From assembly GCF_011303755.1 (NCBI RefSeq), contig NZ_CP049885.1, positions 1,346,001 through 1,410,000 on the forward strand: a DNA stretch of 64,000 nt. The letters run 5' to 3'. The notes under the pieces are model-generated. The model saw nothing but the letters and a program-made list of their open reading frames with translations, had not been told where the DNA came from and ran no database searches. Positions 13,237-25,605 of this stretch are shown one piece after another (within the stretch, counting starts at the first letter, position 1; every line of letters begins with the position of its first letter). The DNA is from Acidovorax sp. HDW3. Its GTDB lineage: Bacteria; Pseudomonadota; Gammaproteobacteria; Burkholderiales; Burkholderiaceae_C. The position numbers and the translations under genes are program-made.

Positions 13237-13785
13237 CTAGGCAATATCCACGCAGTGGATGCCAAACTGCCCCTGGCGGCGGTCGTTGAAAAAGCATTCG
13301 AGCGTGGCTTTGACGGTGCGAAAAGCAATCTCGTCCCAAGGAATTTCATCTTCGGCAAACAGGCGCGCTTCCTGGGTTTCGTGGCCGGGGTCAAAGCAGT
13401 CGTTGTGCAGCTGGGCGCGGTAGAACAGGTGCACCTGGCCGGCCTGGGGCACATTGAGCACGGCAAACAGCGGGCCCAGCGTAAATTGCGCCCCGGCTTC
13501 TTCGACCGTCTCGCGGGCTGCGCCTTCACTGGTGGTTTCTTGCAGCTCCATGAAGCCCGCCGGCAGCGTCCATTTGCCCCGGCGCGGCTCGATGTTGCGC
13601 TTGCACAGCAGCACCTTCTCGCCCAGCACGGGCACGGTGCCGACGACGTTGAGCGGGTTCTCGTAATGGATGGTGTGGCAGCGGGGGCAGACGGCGCGCT
13701 CGCGCGTGTCGCCGTCGTCGGGAATGCGCTGCTCGACGGGGCTGCCGCAGGCACGGCAGTAGTGGATGGGGCGGCGAAAGTGCAT
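13237..13785 (-). CDS. NUDIX hydrolase with N-terminal zinc ribbon
   Basis: A 182-residue hydrolase of nucleoside-diphosphate-type substrates. A zinc ribbon (CRACG, later CPRCH) comes first. The NUDIX box follows as GFMELQETTSEGAARETVEEAG, with the conserved Gly, Glu and REtvEE core. NudC-like NADH pyrophosphatases share this zinc-ribbon arrangement, but the substrate cannot be assigned. I prefer the ATG at 13785 (MHFRRPIHYC), which places the first cysteine pair near the N-terminus; 13833 is an alternative. The stop codon abuts the convergent ligA stop with no spacing. Confidence 0.85.
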   Translation of the reverse strand: MHFRRPIHYCRACGSPVEQRIPDDGDTRERAVCPRCHTIHYENPLNVVGTVPVLGEKVLLCKRNIEPRRGKWTLPAGFMELQETTSEGAARETVEEAGAQFTLGPLFAVLNVPQAGQVHLFYRAQLHNDCFDPGHETQEARLFAEDEIPWDEIAFRTVKATLECFFNDRRQGQFGIHCVDIA

Positions 13786-13880
13786 AGCGCCGCATTGTGC
13801 GGGTATTTTGTCGGCGCTGGCGGCATGGGCCACCGTGGCAGGCGTTAGGATGGCGCGCTCAACAGGAGTGCAAGCAAAAA

Positions 13881-14423
13881 ATGACGGTGCAAGGAATCGG
13901 GCGGCTGGCCCGCGCGGGGCTGGCCCTGGCCCTGGGGATGGTGTTGGCGGGTTGCTTTCGCCAGCAAGTGGCGCCCTTGAAGAAGTTTGAACCCGAGGTG
14001 TTCAACGCCGCCGCCAATTTTTCTCGCCACTATGAAACCGCACCGGCCCAGGCTTGCGAGGCCGCGCGCCGCGTGCTGCTGGGCCAGGGCTACGTTATCA
14101 GCGCCGCCACAGATGCCGAGGTGACGGGGCGCAAGTTCTACCAGCCGCAGGCCGAATCACATGTGGCGCTGGAGCTGCGCGTGGTCTGCGCCCTGCAGGC
14201 GGGCGATGCGGCGGTGGTGTACGCCGCCGCCATTCAAGATATTTATTCGCTGCGCAAGGGCAAGGAATCGGCCTCGCTCGGGGTCGGCGGGCTGGGCTCG
14301 CTCTCGTTACCGCTCGACGGCGGCAGCGACGGCATGGTCAAGACGGGCACGCAAACCGTGACCGAGGCGCGTTTTTACCGCAGCTTTTTCGATCTGCTCG
14401 ATGAGCAGCTGGCGCAGCAGTAA
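13881..14423 (+). CDS. DUF2242-like lipoprotein
   Basis: A 180-residue predicted lipoprotein. The signal sequence ends in the lipobox LAGC with the modified Cys25. The mature part contains FEPEVFNAAANFSRHY and a Gly/Ser-rich segment (SLGVGGLGSLSLPLDGG), which I recognise as the layout of the DUF2242 family of burkholderial lipoproteins. No biochemical role is known to me. The ATG at 13881 is preceded by CAGGAGTG. It appears to be a single-gene unit between the NUDIX gene, which points away, and the convergent FAA hydrolase gene. Confidence 0.7.
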   Translation: MTVQGIGRLARAGLALALGMVLAGCFRQQVAPLKKFEPEVFNAAANFSRHYETAPAQACEAARRVLLGQGYVISAATDAEVTGRKFYQPQAESHVALELRVVCALQAGDAAVVYAAAIQDIYSLRKGKESASLGVGGLGSLSLPLDGGSDGMVKTGTQTVTEARFYRSFFDLLDEQLAQQ

Positions 14424-14440
14424 AACCGGCCCCCCCGCCA

Positions 14441-15142
14441 TCAATCCACCACCAGCTGCAGCGGCGTCAGGCCGTCAATCTGGGCGCTGATGCCATCGCC
14501 TGGCTGCACCGGGCCCACACCGGCGGGCGTGCCGGTCAAGATCAGGTCGCCCGGCTGCAGCGTCCAGGCGCGCGAGAGGGCGGCAATCGTCTCCGCTACG
14601 TTCCAGATCATGTGCGCAATCTCGCCGTGCTGGCGCTCCTGGCCGTTGACCTGCAAGCGAATGTGGGCCTGCGCCAGGTCGCCCGCCTGTGCTGCCGGCG
14701 TGAGGGCGGCGATGGGGGCGCTGGCGTCAAAACCTTTGCCAATGCACCAGGGGCGGCCTTGTTTTTTCATCTCGGCCTGCAGGTCGCGCCGCGTCATGTC
14801 CAGGCCCACGGCGTAGCCCCAGACGTGGCGCAGCGCCTCGTCCACGGCAATATCGCGCCCGCCCAGGCCAATGGCCACCACCAGCTCCACTTCGTGGTGC
14901 AGCTCTTGCGTCAGGCTGGGGTAGGGCAGGTGGGTGGGGGCGCTGCCCTCTACGGGCAACAGGGCGTCGGCTGGCTTGAGGAAGAAGAACGGCGCCTCGC
15001 GCCCGCTGGCGCCCATTTCGCGGGCGTGCTCGGCGTAGTTGCGGCCCACGCAGTAAATGCGGCGCACCGCAAAGCGCGCTGGCGTGCCGACAACGGGCAA
15101 GCTGGGGGTGGGGGCGGGCGGTAGAACGTAGGCAGTCGTCAT
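14441..15142 (-). CDS. Fumarylacetoacetate hydrolase family protein (fumarylpyruvate hydrolase type)
   Basis: A 233-residue FAH-family hydrolase. It carries YCVGRNYAEHAREMG, FFFLKPADAL, the metal-binding HHEVELVVAIG and the C-terminal LILTGTPAGVGPV. Short single-domain members of this group hydrolyse fumarylpyruvate or similar beta-diketo acids in aromatic breakdown. The divergent neighbour operon encodes a MarR regulator and a maleylacetoacetate/maleylpyruvate isomerase-like enzyme. Together they could form the isomerisation and hydrolysis steps of the gentisate or homogentisate route. The exact substrate is not shown by sequence. Confidence 0.85.
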   Translation of the reverse strand: MTTAYVLPPAPTPSLPVVGTPARFAVRRIYCVGRNYAEHAREMGASGREAPFFFLKPADALLPVEGSAPTHLPYPSLTQELHHEVELVVAIGLGGRDIAVDEALRHVWGYAVGLDMTRRDLQAEMKKQGRPWCIGKGFDASAPIAALTPAAQAGDLAQAHIRLQVNGQERQHGEIAHMIWNVAETIAALSRAWTLQPGDLILTGTPAGVGPVQPGDGISAQIDGLTPLQLVVD

Positions 15143-15257
15143 GGCAGCGGCTCAAAAACGCCAGTGTGCCACCACGGATGCTGCCAATTTGCCTATGGCG
15201 GCTGCAGTATGAGTTGGCAAACCCTATAGCCCCCTTGGGCTGCACTACACTGCCTCT

Positions 15258-15689
15258 ATGAGCAGAGCTTACGATTTTCGTCAGGTACCGGCCCACTTGA
15301 TTCGTCGCGCCCACCAGCGGGCGGCAGCGATTTTCATGGAAGAGATGCTGGAGTTTGATGTCACCCCGGTGCAGTTCGCCATCCTCATGACGCTGCTTGA
15401 ACGCCCCCGGCTCGACCAGGTGACCCTGGCGCAGCATGTGGCGCTCGATGCGGCCACTTCGGGCTCGGTCATCACCCGGCTCGAAGGGCGCGGCTGGCTC
15501 GAACGTGAATCCGACCAGCGCGACCGCCGGCGCAAACTGCTGTGGCTCACGCCCGAGGGCGAGCGCCAGGCGCTGCAAATGGCGCAGATCGGGCCACAGA
15601 TTCAAGAGCGCCTGGTGGCGCCGCTCGACGCCCACGAACGCGCCGAACTGGTGCGCCTGCTGGGCAAAATCGAACAAGGCCCGCTGTGA
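15258..15689 (+). CDS. MarR-family transcriptional regulator
   Basis: A 143-residue winged-helix regulator. The DNA-binding helix region is QFAILMTLLERPRLDQVTLAQHVALDAATSGSVITRLE, followed by the wing DQRDRRRKLLWLTPEG, typical of MarR proteins that respond to aromatic acids. It starts with ATG at 15258 and its stop overlaps the GTG of the next gene (GTGA), so the two are translationally coupled. It probably controls both its own operon and the divergent FAH-family gene through the 115-bp spacer 15143-15257, where I see no clear palindrome. Confidence 0.88.
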   Translation: MSRAYDFRQVPAHLIRRAHQRAAAIFMEEMLEFDVTPVQFAILMTLLERPRLDQVTLAQHVALDAATSGSVITRLEGRGWLERESDQRDRRRKLLWLTPEGERQALQMAQIGPQIQERLVAPLDAHERAELVRLLGKIEQGPL

Positions 15690-16354
15690 AGCTCTACAGC
15701 TACTTTCGCTCCTCGGCCTCGTACCGGGTGCGCATTGCCCTGCAGCTCAAGGGCTTGCCCTACGACTATCTGCCGGTGCACCTGGTGCAGGGCGAGCAGT
15801 TGCAGGCCGACTACGCCAGCGCCCAGGGCGACGCGCTCGTGCCCCGGCTGCAGACGGACGACGGCGCGCTCCTGAGCCAGTCGCTGGCCATCATCGAATA
15901 CCTGGAAGAAGCCTATCCGCAGAGCCCGCGCTTGTTGCCGTCTGCCCCCCTGGCCCGCGCCCAGGTACGGGCGCTGGCGCAGATGGTGGCGTGCGAAATC
16001 CACCCGCTGAACAACCTGCGCGTGCTGCGCTACCTGGTGCACGACATGCACAGCAGCGAGGAGGCCAAAACCGCCTGGTACCAGCACTGGGTGCGCAGCG
16101 GCCTGCAGGCATTCGAGCGCCAGCTGGCCCTGCTGGCGCAAGAGCGCGCCCAGGCCGGACTGGCGCCCTCGCGCTACTGCTGGGGCGATGCGCCCACGCT
16201 GGCCGACTGCTGCCTGCTGCCCCAGCTCTACAACGCCGACCGTTTTGGCGTGCCCTGCGCCGATCTGCCGCACATCCTGGCCGTGCAGGCCGCCTGCCAG
16301 CAGCTGCCCGCCTTTGCCCGTGCGCACCCCAGCGCCTGTCCTGACGCCGCATGA
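15686..16354 (+). CDS. maiA: Maleylacetoacetate (or maleylpyruvate) isomerase, GST family
   Basis: A 222-residue glutathione S-transferase-fold enzyme, zeta class. It begins KLYSYFRSSASYRVRIAL, whose SSASYR serine motif is typical of glutathione-dependent isomerases, and contains SQSLAIIEYLEE for glutathione binding. It would convert maleylacetoacetate or maleylpyruvate to the fumaryl form, which the divergent FAH-family hydrolase could cleave. The GTG start at 15686 overlaps the marR stop, and the end overlaps the pgeF ATG by four bases. The choice between maiA and nagL cannot be made from sequence alone. Confidence 0.85.
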   Translation: MKLYSYFRSSASYRVRIALQLKGLPYDYLPVHLVQGEQLQADYASAQGDALVPRLQTDDGALLSQSLAIIEYLEEAYPQSPRLLPSAPLARAQVRALAQMVACEIHPLNNLRVLRYLVHDMHSSEEAKTAWYQHWVRSGLQAFERQLALLAQERAQAGLAPSRYCWGDAPTLADCCLLPQLYNADRFGVPCADLPHILAVQAACQQLPAFARAHPSACPDAA

Positions 16355-17154
16355 TGGATTTTTTGCGCCCCGACTGGCCAGCGCCGCCCGGCGTGCACGC
16401 CCTGTGCAGCACGCGCGCGGGCGGCGTCAGCCAGGCCCCGTTTGCCAGCCTCAACCTGGGCGACCATGTGGGCGACGACCCCGCTGCCGTGCACACCAAC
16501 CGTGCCCGGCTGCTGCAGGCATTGCAGACCGAGGGCGGGCGACACGCGCCGTTTTTGCGCCAGGTACACGGCACGCACTGCCTGACGCTCTCGCCCCACA
16601 CCCCGCAGGGCAGCGAGGCCGACGCCTGCGCCAGTGCCGAGGCCGGCCTGGTCTGCACCATCATGGTGGCCGACTGCCTGCCAGTGCTGCTGGCGCACCG
16701 CAGCGGCGCCGTGGTGGCCGCAGCCCACGCCGGCTGGCGCGGCCTGGCGGCGGGGGTGCTGACCACGACTTTTGAACGTTTTTCGGCCCTAGCGCTTACC
16801 AGGCAAGCGCAAGCAGCTCCTAAAACAATAGCAAGTCAAACCCTGGCCTGGCTCGGCCCCTGTATCGGGCCACAGGCTTTTGAGGTCGGCGCCGAGGTGC
16901 GCCAGGCTTTTTGCGCTGCCGATCCGGGCGCCCAGGGCTGCTTTGTTGCCCGGCCCGGTGGCAAATACCTGGCCGATCTGGCTGCCCTGGCACGCCGGCG
17001 GCTGGCGGCGCTGGGCATTACGGCCATCTACGGCAACGACAGCACACCGCCTTGGTGCACGGTGGGCAATGCCTCACGTTTCTTTTCGCACCGAGGCGGC
17101 AGCGACGCTGGTGGCAGCGGGCGCTTCGCCGCCTGCATCTGGCGCAGCACCTAG
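16351..17154 (+). CDS. pgeF: PgeF/YfiH-type laccase-domain protein
   Basis: A 267-residue member of the YfiH family, whose members are known as purine nucleoside phosphorylases/polyphenol oxidases and as a peptidoglycan-editing factor. Visible family motifs are STRAGGVSQAP, QVHGTH, VADCLPVLL, AAHAGWRGLAAG, LGPCIGP and the C-terminal RFFSHR. The gene overlaps maiA by ATGA, so it is in that operon by position rather than by pathway. A copy of the dispersed repeat (about 16790-16837) is inserted in frame just before LAWLGPCIGP and encodes ALTRQAQAAPKTIA. The 3' end overlaps the opposing small membrane-protein gene by 81 bp. Confidence 0.88.
   Translation: MMDFLRPDWPAPPGVHALCSTRAGGVSQAPFASLNLGDHVGDDPAAVHTNRARLLQALQTEGGRHAPFLRQVHGTHCLTLSPHTPQGSEADACASAEAGLVCTIMVADCLPVLLAHRSGAVVAAAHAGWRGLAAGVLTTTFERFSALALTRQAQAAPKTIASQTLAWLGPCIGPQAFEVGAEVRQAFCAADPGAQGCFVARPGGKYLADLAALARRRLAALGITAIYGNDSTPPWCTVGNASRFFSHRGGSDAGGSGRFAACIWRST
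16790..16837 (-). repeat. Dispersed repeat, copy F, inside pgeF
   Basis: CTAGCGCTTACCAGGCAAGC then GCAAGCAGCTCCTAAAACAATAG. It is read as QAQAAPKTIA and lengthens a surface segment between two conserved PgeF motifs. Confidence 0.8.
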
Positions 17155-17385
17155 GGGTGGCGCTGCTTGCTGGGCCTCCCAGGCGGCCTGTTCTGCCGCC
17201 TGCTGCGCCCGCAGCTGGCGCTTGCGCGCCGGCGTGCCCAGGATGTAAACCACGATGCCCATGGGCAGCAGCCCGTAAAGCGTGAAAGTGATGGCAGCGC
17301 CGAGCAGCGAACCGTGGCTGCTCGTGGCTTCGGCCAGCGCCATCATGAAGGTGACGTAGAGCCAGGCAATGACGACCAAATACAT
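17074..17385 (-). CDS. Small membrane protein of unknown function
   Basis: About 103 residues with two hydrophobic segments (MYLVVIAWLYVTFMMALA and FTLYGLLPMGIVVYILG). A basic and glutamine-rich stretch (ARKRQLRAQQAAEQAAWEAQQ) and a low-complexity Ala-rich tail follow. The ATG at 17385 puts the first membrane helix at the N-terminus; the longer frame from 17442 has no better support. The last 81 bp are antisense to the end of pgeF. I do not recognise a named family. The layout is that of small burkholderial inner-membrane proteins with a cytoplasmic tail. Confidence 0.65.
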   Translation of the reverse strand: MYLVVIAWLYVTFMMALAEATSSHGSLLGAAITFTLYGLLPMGIVVYILGTPARKRQLRAQQAAEQAAWEAQQAAPPLGAAPDAGGEAPAATSVAAASVRKET

Positions 17386-17517
17386 GTGAAGGCAGGGGGC
17401 GAGTGAAAGCTTGATGAAAGGGTGAGTAAAACCCCGTAGCAATCGTTGCGTTTGCGCACAGCGCTGGGCAACAATGGCAAGTGGCGTTCTTTGTTTTTTG
17501 TTTACTGAGGTTGAGGC

Positions 17518-19215
17518 ATGGATTCTGAATCACTCTGGGCCCAAGGCTCCCAGCAATTGCAGCAAATGTTCACCCAAGGCTGGGCCCAGGCATTGCAAGC
17601 TTTTCAAAACGTCGATGCGGGCAGCAGCAAGGCGCCGCTGCCGCTGCGCCTGGCGCCGGAAAAAATCCAGGCCCTGCAAAACCAGTACCTGCACGACGTC
17701 GCGCAGCTGTGGAACCAGGGCTTGCAGGCGCCAACGCCGGCGGGCGACAAGCGCTTTACGGGCGAGGGCTGGGCGCACAACCCGCTGGCGGCCTTCTCTG
17801 CGGCGGCTTATGCGCTCAACTCACGCACCATGATGCAGCTGACCGACGCCGTCGAGGCCGACGAAAAAACCCGCAACCGCATCCGCTTTGGCATCGAGCA
17901 ATGGCTGGCGGCGGTGGCGCCGAGCAACTTCCTCGCCTTCAACCCCGAGGCGCAGAAAAAAGCCATCGACAGCCACGGCGAGAGCATTGCCAAGGGCCTG
18001 GCCAACTTGCTGCACGACCTGCGCCAGGGCCATGTGTCGATGACCGACGAGAGCCTGTTCGAGGTCGGGCGCAACGTTGCCACCACCGAAGGCGCGGTGG
18101 TGTTCGAGAACGAGCTCTTTCAGCTCATCGAGTACAAGCCACTGACGGAGAAGGTGTACGAGCGCCCCTTCCTGCTGGTGCCGCCGTGCATCAACAAGTA
18201 CTACATCCTCGACTTGCAGCCTGAAAACTCTTTGGTGCGCTACGCCGCCGAGCAGGGCCAGCGCACCTTCGTCGTCAGCTGGCGCAACCCCGACAGCAGC
18301 CTGGGCCACAAGACCTGGGACGACTACATCGACGAGGCCGTGCTCACCGCCATTGACACGGTGCAAAAAATCAGCGGCGCGCCGCAGATCAACGCCCTGG
18401 GCTTTTGCGTCGGCGGCACCATGCTCGCCAACGCCCTGGCGGTGCTGGCGGCGCGCGGCGAAAAGCCGGTGGCCAGCGCCACCTTCCTGACCACGCTGAT
18501 CGACTTTGCCGACACCGGCATCCTTGACCTGTTCATCGACGAGCCCTCGGTGCGCCTGCGCGAGCTGCAAATGGGCCAGGGCGGCCTGCTGCGCGGGCAG
18601 GAGCTGGCCTCCACGTTCAGCTTCCTGCGCCCCAACGACCTGGTGTGGAACTACGTCGTCGGCAACTACCTCAAGGGTGAAACACCGCCCGCTTTTGACC
18701 TGTTGTACTGGAACAGCGACTGCACCAATCTGCCCGGCCCGTATTACGCCTGGTACCTGCGCAACATGTACCTGGAAAACAAGTTCGTGCAGCCCGGCGC
18801 GCTCACCGTCTGCGGTGAAAAGCTCGACCTGCGCCAGGTGAACCTGCCGGTGTACATCTACGGCTCGCGCGAGGACCACATCGTGCCCATCAACGCCGCC
18901 TACGCCAGCACCCAGGTGCTGCCGGGCGAGAAGCGCTTCGTCATGGGCGCCTCGGGCCATATTGCCGGCGTCATCAACCCACCGGCCAAGGGCAAGCGCA
19001 GCCACTGGACGCGCGAGGGCGGCGAGCTGCCCGCCACGCTCGAAGCCTGGATCGACGGCGCTACCGAGCACAAAGGCAGCTGGTGGAGCGACTGGTCCGC
19101 CTGGCTGCAGGGCCACGCCGGCAAGCAGATCGCCGCGCCCAAGAGCTACGGCAAAGGCCAGCGCTACAAAGCCATCGAACCGGCCCCGGGCCGCTACGTG
19201 AAGCAAAAAGCCTGA
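17518..19215 (+). CDS. phaC: Class I polyhydroxyalkanoate synthase
   Basis: Polymerises (R)-3-hydroxyacyl-CoA into PHA on the granule surface. The 565-residue length is standard for class I. The lipase-like box is GFCVGGT with nucleophile Cys297. Asp453 (in GSREDHIVP) and His481 (in GASGHIAG) complete the triad. An N-terminal helical region of about 90 residues and WSDWSAWL near the C-terminus also fit. The ATG at 17518 follows GAGGTTGAGG. It is the first gene of phaC-phaA-phaB, with a 91-bp gap before phaA, so monomer supply and polymerisation are encoded together. Confidence 0.96.
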   Translation: MDSESLWAQGSQQLQQMFTQGWAQALQAFQNVDAGSSKAPLPLRLAPEKIQALQNQYLHDVAQLWNQGLQAPTPAGDKRFTGEGWAHNPLAAFSAAAYALNSRTMMQLTDAVEADEKTRNRIRFGIEQWLAAVAPSNFLAFNPEAQKKAIDSHGESIAKGLANLLHDLRQGHVSMTDESLFEVGRNVATTEGAVVFENELFQLIEYKPLTEKVYERPFLLVPPCINKYYILDLQPENSLVRYAAEQGQRTFVVSWRNPDSSLGHKTWDDYIDEAVLTAIDTVQKISGAPQINALGFCVGGTMLANALAVLAARGEKPVASATFLTTLIDFADTGILDLFIDEPSVRLRELQMGQGGLLRGQELASTFSFLRPNDLVWNYVVGNYLKGETPPAFDLLYWNSDCTNLPGPYYAWYLRNMYLENKFVQPGALTVCGEKLDLRQVNLPVYIYGSREDHIVPINAAYASTQVLPGEKRFVMGASGHIAGVINPPAKGKRSHWTREGGELPATLEAWIDGATEHKGSWWSDWSAWLQGHAGKQIAAPKSYGKGQRYKAIEPAPGRYVKQKA

Positions 19216-19306
19216 GTTTCTCCTGCCACAATGGCAGGGTTGTCGCCCAGGCCCCGACCCTGCCTCGGATCATTCTCGTTCCCCCAAAGGATACAAAAGG
19301 ATAGCC

Positions 19307-20485
19307 ATGGAAGACATCGTCATCGTTTCCGCCGCCCGCACCGCTGTTGGCAAGTTTGGCGGCACGCTCGCCAAGACCCCCGCCACCGAGCTCGGCGCCA
19401 TCGTCATCAAGGAAGCCCTGGCGCGCGCCCGCGTCAGCCTCGACCAGGTCGGTGAAGTCATCATGGGCCAGGTTCTGGCCACCGGCTGCGGCCAGAACCC
19501 GGCGCGCCAGGCGCTGATGAAGGCCGGTATTGCCAAGGAAACCCCGGCCCTGACCATCAACGCCGTCTGCGGCTCCGGCCTCAAGGCCGTGATGCTCGCC
19601 GCCCAGGCCGTGGCCACGGGCGACAGCGAGATCGTCGTTGCCGGCGGCCAGGAAAACATGAGCCTGGCACCGCACTTCCTCGCCGGCTCGCGCGATGGCC
19701 AGCGCATGGGCGACTGGAAGCTGCAAGACACCATGATCATCGACGGCCTGTGGGACGTGTACCACCAGTACCACATGGGCATCACCGCCGAGAACGTGGC
19801 GCGCGAGTACGGCATCACGCGCGAAATGCAGGATGCCCTGGCCCTGGCCAGCCAGCAAAAAGCCGCCGCCGCGCAGGATGCTGGCCGCTTTGCCGCCGAA
19901 ATCGTGCCCGTGACCCTGGCGCAGAAGAAGGGCGACCCCATCGTCTTCGCCGCCGACGAGTACCTCAACCGCAAGAGCAACGCCGAGGCCCTGGCCGGCC
20001 TGCGCCCCGCCTTTGACAAGGCCGGCAGCGTGACGGCGGGCAACGCCAGCGGCATCAACGACGGCGCTGCCGCCGTGGTCGTGATGAGCGCCAAGAAAGC
20101 CGCCGCCCTGGGCCTCACGCCCCTGGCGCGCATTGCGGCCTACGCCACCAGCGGCCTCGATCCGGCCACCATGGGCATGGGCCCGGTGCCCGCTTCGCGC
20201 AAGGCGCTGGCGCGCGCCGGCTGGAGCGCTGCCGACGTTGATCTGTTTGAGTTGAACGAAGCCTTTGCCGCCCAGGCCTGCGCCGTCAACAAGGTGCTGG
20301 AGATCGATCCGGCGCGCGTCAACGTCAACGGCGGCGCAATTGCCATTGGCCACCCCATTGGCGCCTCTGGCTGCCGCGTGCTCGTCACGCTGCTGCACGA
20401 GATGCAGCGCAGCGGCGCCAAGAAGGGCCTGGCCGCGCTGTGCATCGGCGGCGGCATGGGCGTGTCGCTGGCGCTCGAGCGTTAA
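19307..20485 (+). CDS. phaA: Acetyl-CoA C-acetyltransferase (beta-ketothiolase)
   Basis: Joins two acetyl-CoA into acetoacetyl-CoA, the first PHB step. The 392-residue thiolase has the acyl-accepting Cys88 in NAVCGSGLK, His349 in GHPIGASG and Cys379 in ALCIGGGMG, all at expected positions. The ATG at 19307 lies after AAAGGATAGCC. It follows phaC by 91 bp and precedes phaB by about 70 bp on the same strand. Similar thiolases act in other pathways; the neighbours make PHB synthesis the best assignment. Confidence 0.94.
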   Translation: MEDIVIVSAARTAVGKFGGTLAKTPATELGAIVIKEALARARVSLDQVGEVIMGQVLATGCGQNPARQALMKAGIAKETPALTINAVCGSGLKAVMLAAQAVATGDSEIVVAGGQENMSLAPHFLAGSRDGQRMGDWKLQDTMIIDGLWDVYHQYHMGITAENVAREYGITREMQDALALASQQKAAAAQDAGRFAAEIVPVTLAQKKGDPIVFAADEYLNRKSNAEALAGLRPAFDKAGSVTAGNASGINDGAAAVVVMSAKKAAALGLTPLARIAAYATSGLDPATMGMGPVPASRKALARAGWSAADVDLFELNEAFAAQACAVNKVLEIDPARVNVNGGAIAIGHPIGASGCRVLVTLLHEMQRSGAKKGLAALCIGGGMGVSLALER

Positions 20486-20554
20486 ACCAATCAACACACC
20501 CGGCCCTTGATGGAGATATCAGGGGCTGGTTTACCACCGAAGAGGAGCACAAGA

Positions 20555-21292
20555 ATGGGTCAGAAAGTAGCGTACGTGACGGGCGGTATGGGCGGCATTG
20601 GTACCGCCATCTGCCAGCGCCTGCACAAGGAAGGTTTCAAGGTCATCGCCGGCTGCGGCCCGACGCGGGACTACCAGAAGTGGCTCGACGAGCAAAAGGA
20701 GCTGGGCTACCACTTCTACGCCTCGGTGGGCAACGTCGGCGACTGGGAGTCCACCGTCGAAGCCTTTGCCAAGACCAAGGCCGAGCATGGCAGCATCGAC
20801 GTGCTGGTGAACAACGCCGGCATCACGCGTGACCGCATGTTCCTGAAAATGTCGCCCGACGATTGGAAGCAGGTCATCGACACCAACCTCAACTCCATGT
20901 TCAACGTCACCAAGCAGGTGGTGGCCGACATGGTGGAAAAAGGCTTTGGCCGCATCATCAACATCAGCAGCGTGAACGGCGAAAAAGGCCAGGCCGGCCA
21001 GACCAACTACTCGGCCGCCAAGGCCGGGATGCACGGCTTCACCATGGCGCTGGCACAAGAGCTGGCAACCAAGGGCGTGACGGTGAACACCGTGGCTCCG
21101 GGCTACATCGGCACCGACATGGTCAAGGCCATTCGCCCCGATGTGCTGGAAAAAATCGTTGCCACCGTGCCCGTCAAGCGCCTGGGCGAGCCGAGCGAAA
21201 TTGCCTCCATCATCGCCTGGCTGGCGAGCGAGGAGGGCGGCTACGCCACCGGTGCCGAGTTCTCGGTCAACGGCGGCCTGCACATGAATTGA
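20555..21292 (+). CDS. phaB: Acetoacetyl-CoA reductase
   Basis: NADPH-dependent short-chain dehydrogenase that makes (R)-3-hydroxybutyryl-CoA for PhaC. The 245-residue protein has the nucleotide motif TGGMGGIG at residues 9-16, NNAGITRD, and the catalytic Tyr152 and Lys156 in YSAAK. The sequence is close to the PhaB type rather than to FabG (GCGPTRDYQKW, VNGEKGQAGQTNYSAAK). The ATG at 20555 is preceded by AGAGGAGCAC. The gene ends the phaCAB cluster and is followed by a strong terminator. Confidence 0.95.
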   Translation: MGQKVAYVTGGMGGIGTAICQRLHKEGFKVIAGCGPTRDYQKWLDEQKELGYHFYASVGNVGDWESTVEAFAKTKAEHGSIDVLVNNAGITRDRMFLKMSPDDWKQVIDTNLNSMFNVTKQVVADMVEKGFGRIINISSVNGEKGQAGQTNYSAAKAGMHGFTMALAQELATKGVTVNTVAPGYIGTDMVKAIRPDVLEKIVATVPVKRLGEPSEIASIIAWLASEEGGYATGAEFSVNGGLHMN

Positions 21293-21301
21293 GCGCCACG
21301 C

Positions 21302-21342
21302 GCCCACAAAAAAACCCGCTGTGTGCGGGTTTTTTTGTGGGC
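21302..21342. terminator. Bidirectional intrinsic terminator after phaB
   Basis: An 18-bp perfect stem: GCCCACAAAAAAACCCGC at 21302-21319 pairs with its complement at 21325-21342 around a five-base loop. T runs lie on both strands, so it can stop phaCAB transcription from the left and the small minus-strand ORF from the right. Confidence 0.92.
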
Positions 21343-21375
21343 CGTGGAACCAGGGCCGCTGGCGGCTGTGCCCGG

Positions 21376-21450
21376 TCAGATGCGGGCGGGGGCGCGCTTG
21401 CGGTCACGTTCGTCTTCAGGCCAGGCGGTCAGGATAGCGGTGGTGTTCAT
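21376..21450 (-). CDS. Small ORF, 24 residues, strong ribosome site
   Basis: ATG at 21450 encodes MNTTAILTAWPEDERDRKRA and four more residues, ending in TGA. A clear CTAAGGAG site sits upstream of the start, and the bidirectional terminator lies 34 bp past the stop, so the ORF looks like a complete small transcription unit between phaB and the ABC-F gene. It is highly charged in its second half. I do not know the family. It could be a real microprotein or a translated leader. Confidence rests on the ribosome site and terminator only. Confidence 0.5.
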   Translation of the reverse strand: MNTTAILTAWPEDERDRKRAPARI

Positions 21451-21527
21451 GGCAAAAAACTCCTTAGAGATGAGTGAACAACGCCCCTGGTAAACACTGG
21501 GTTGACAGTTTTTTTAAAAAATTTTTT

Positions 21528-21568
21528 CGCTATTAAAAATATAGCTGCTTGCGCTTGCCTGTATTGGA

Positions 21569-21590
<22 letters not shown>
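21528..21590 (+). repeat. Dispersed repeat, copy G
   Basis: CGCTATTAAAAATATAGCTG followed by CTTGCGCTTGCCTG. It is intergenic, at the 3' end of the ABC-F gene. The bases before it (21511-21530) are very AT-rich. Confidence 0.75.
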
Positions 21591-25605
<4,015 letters not shown>

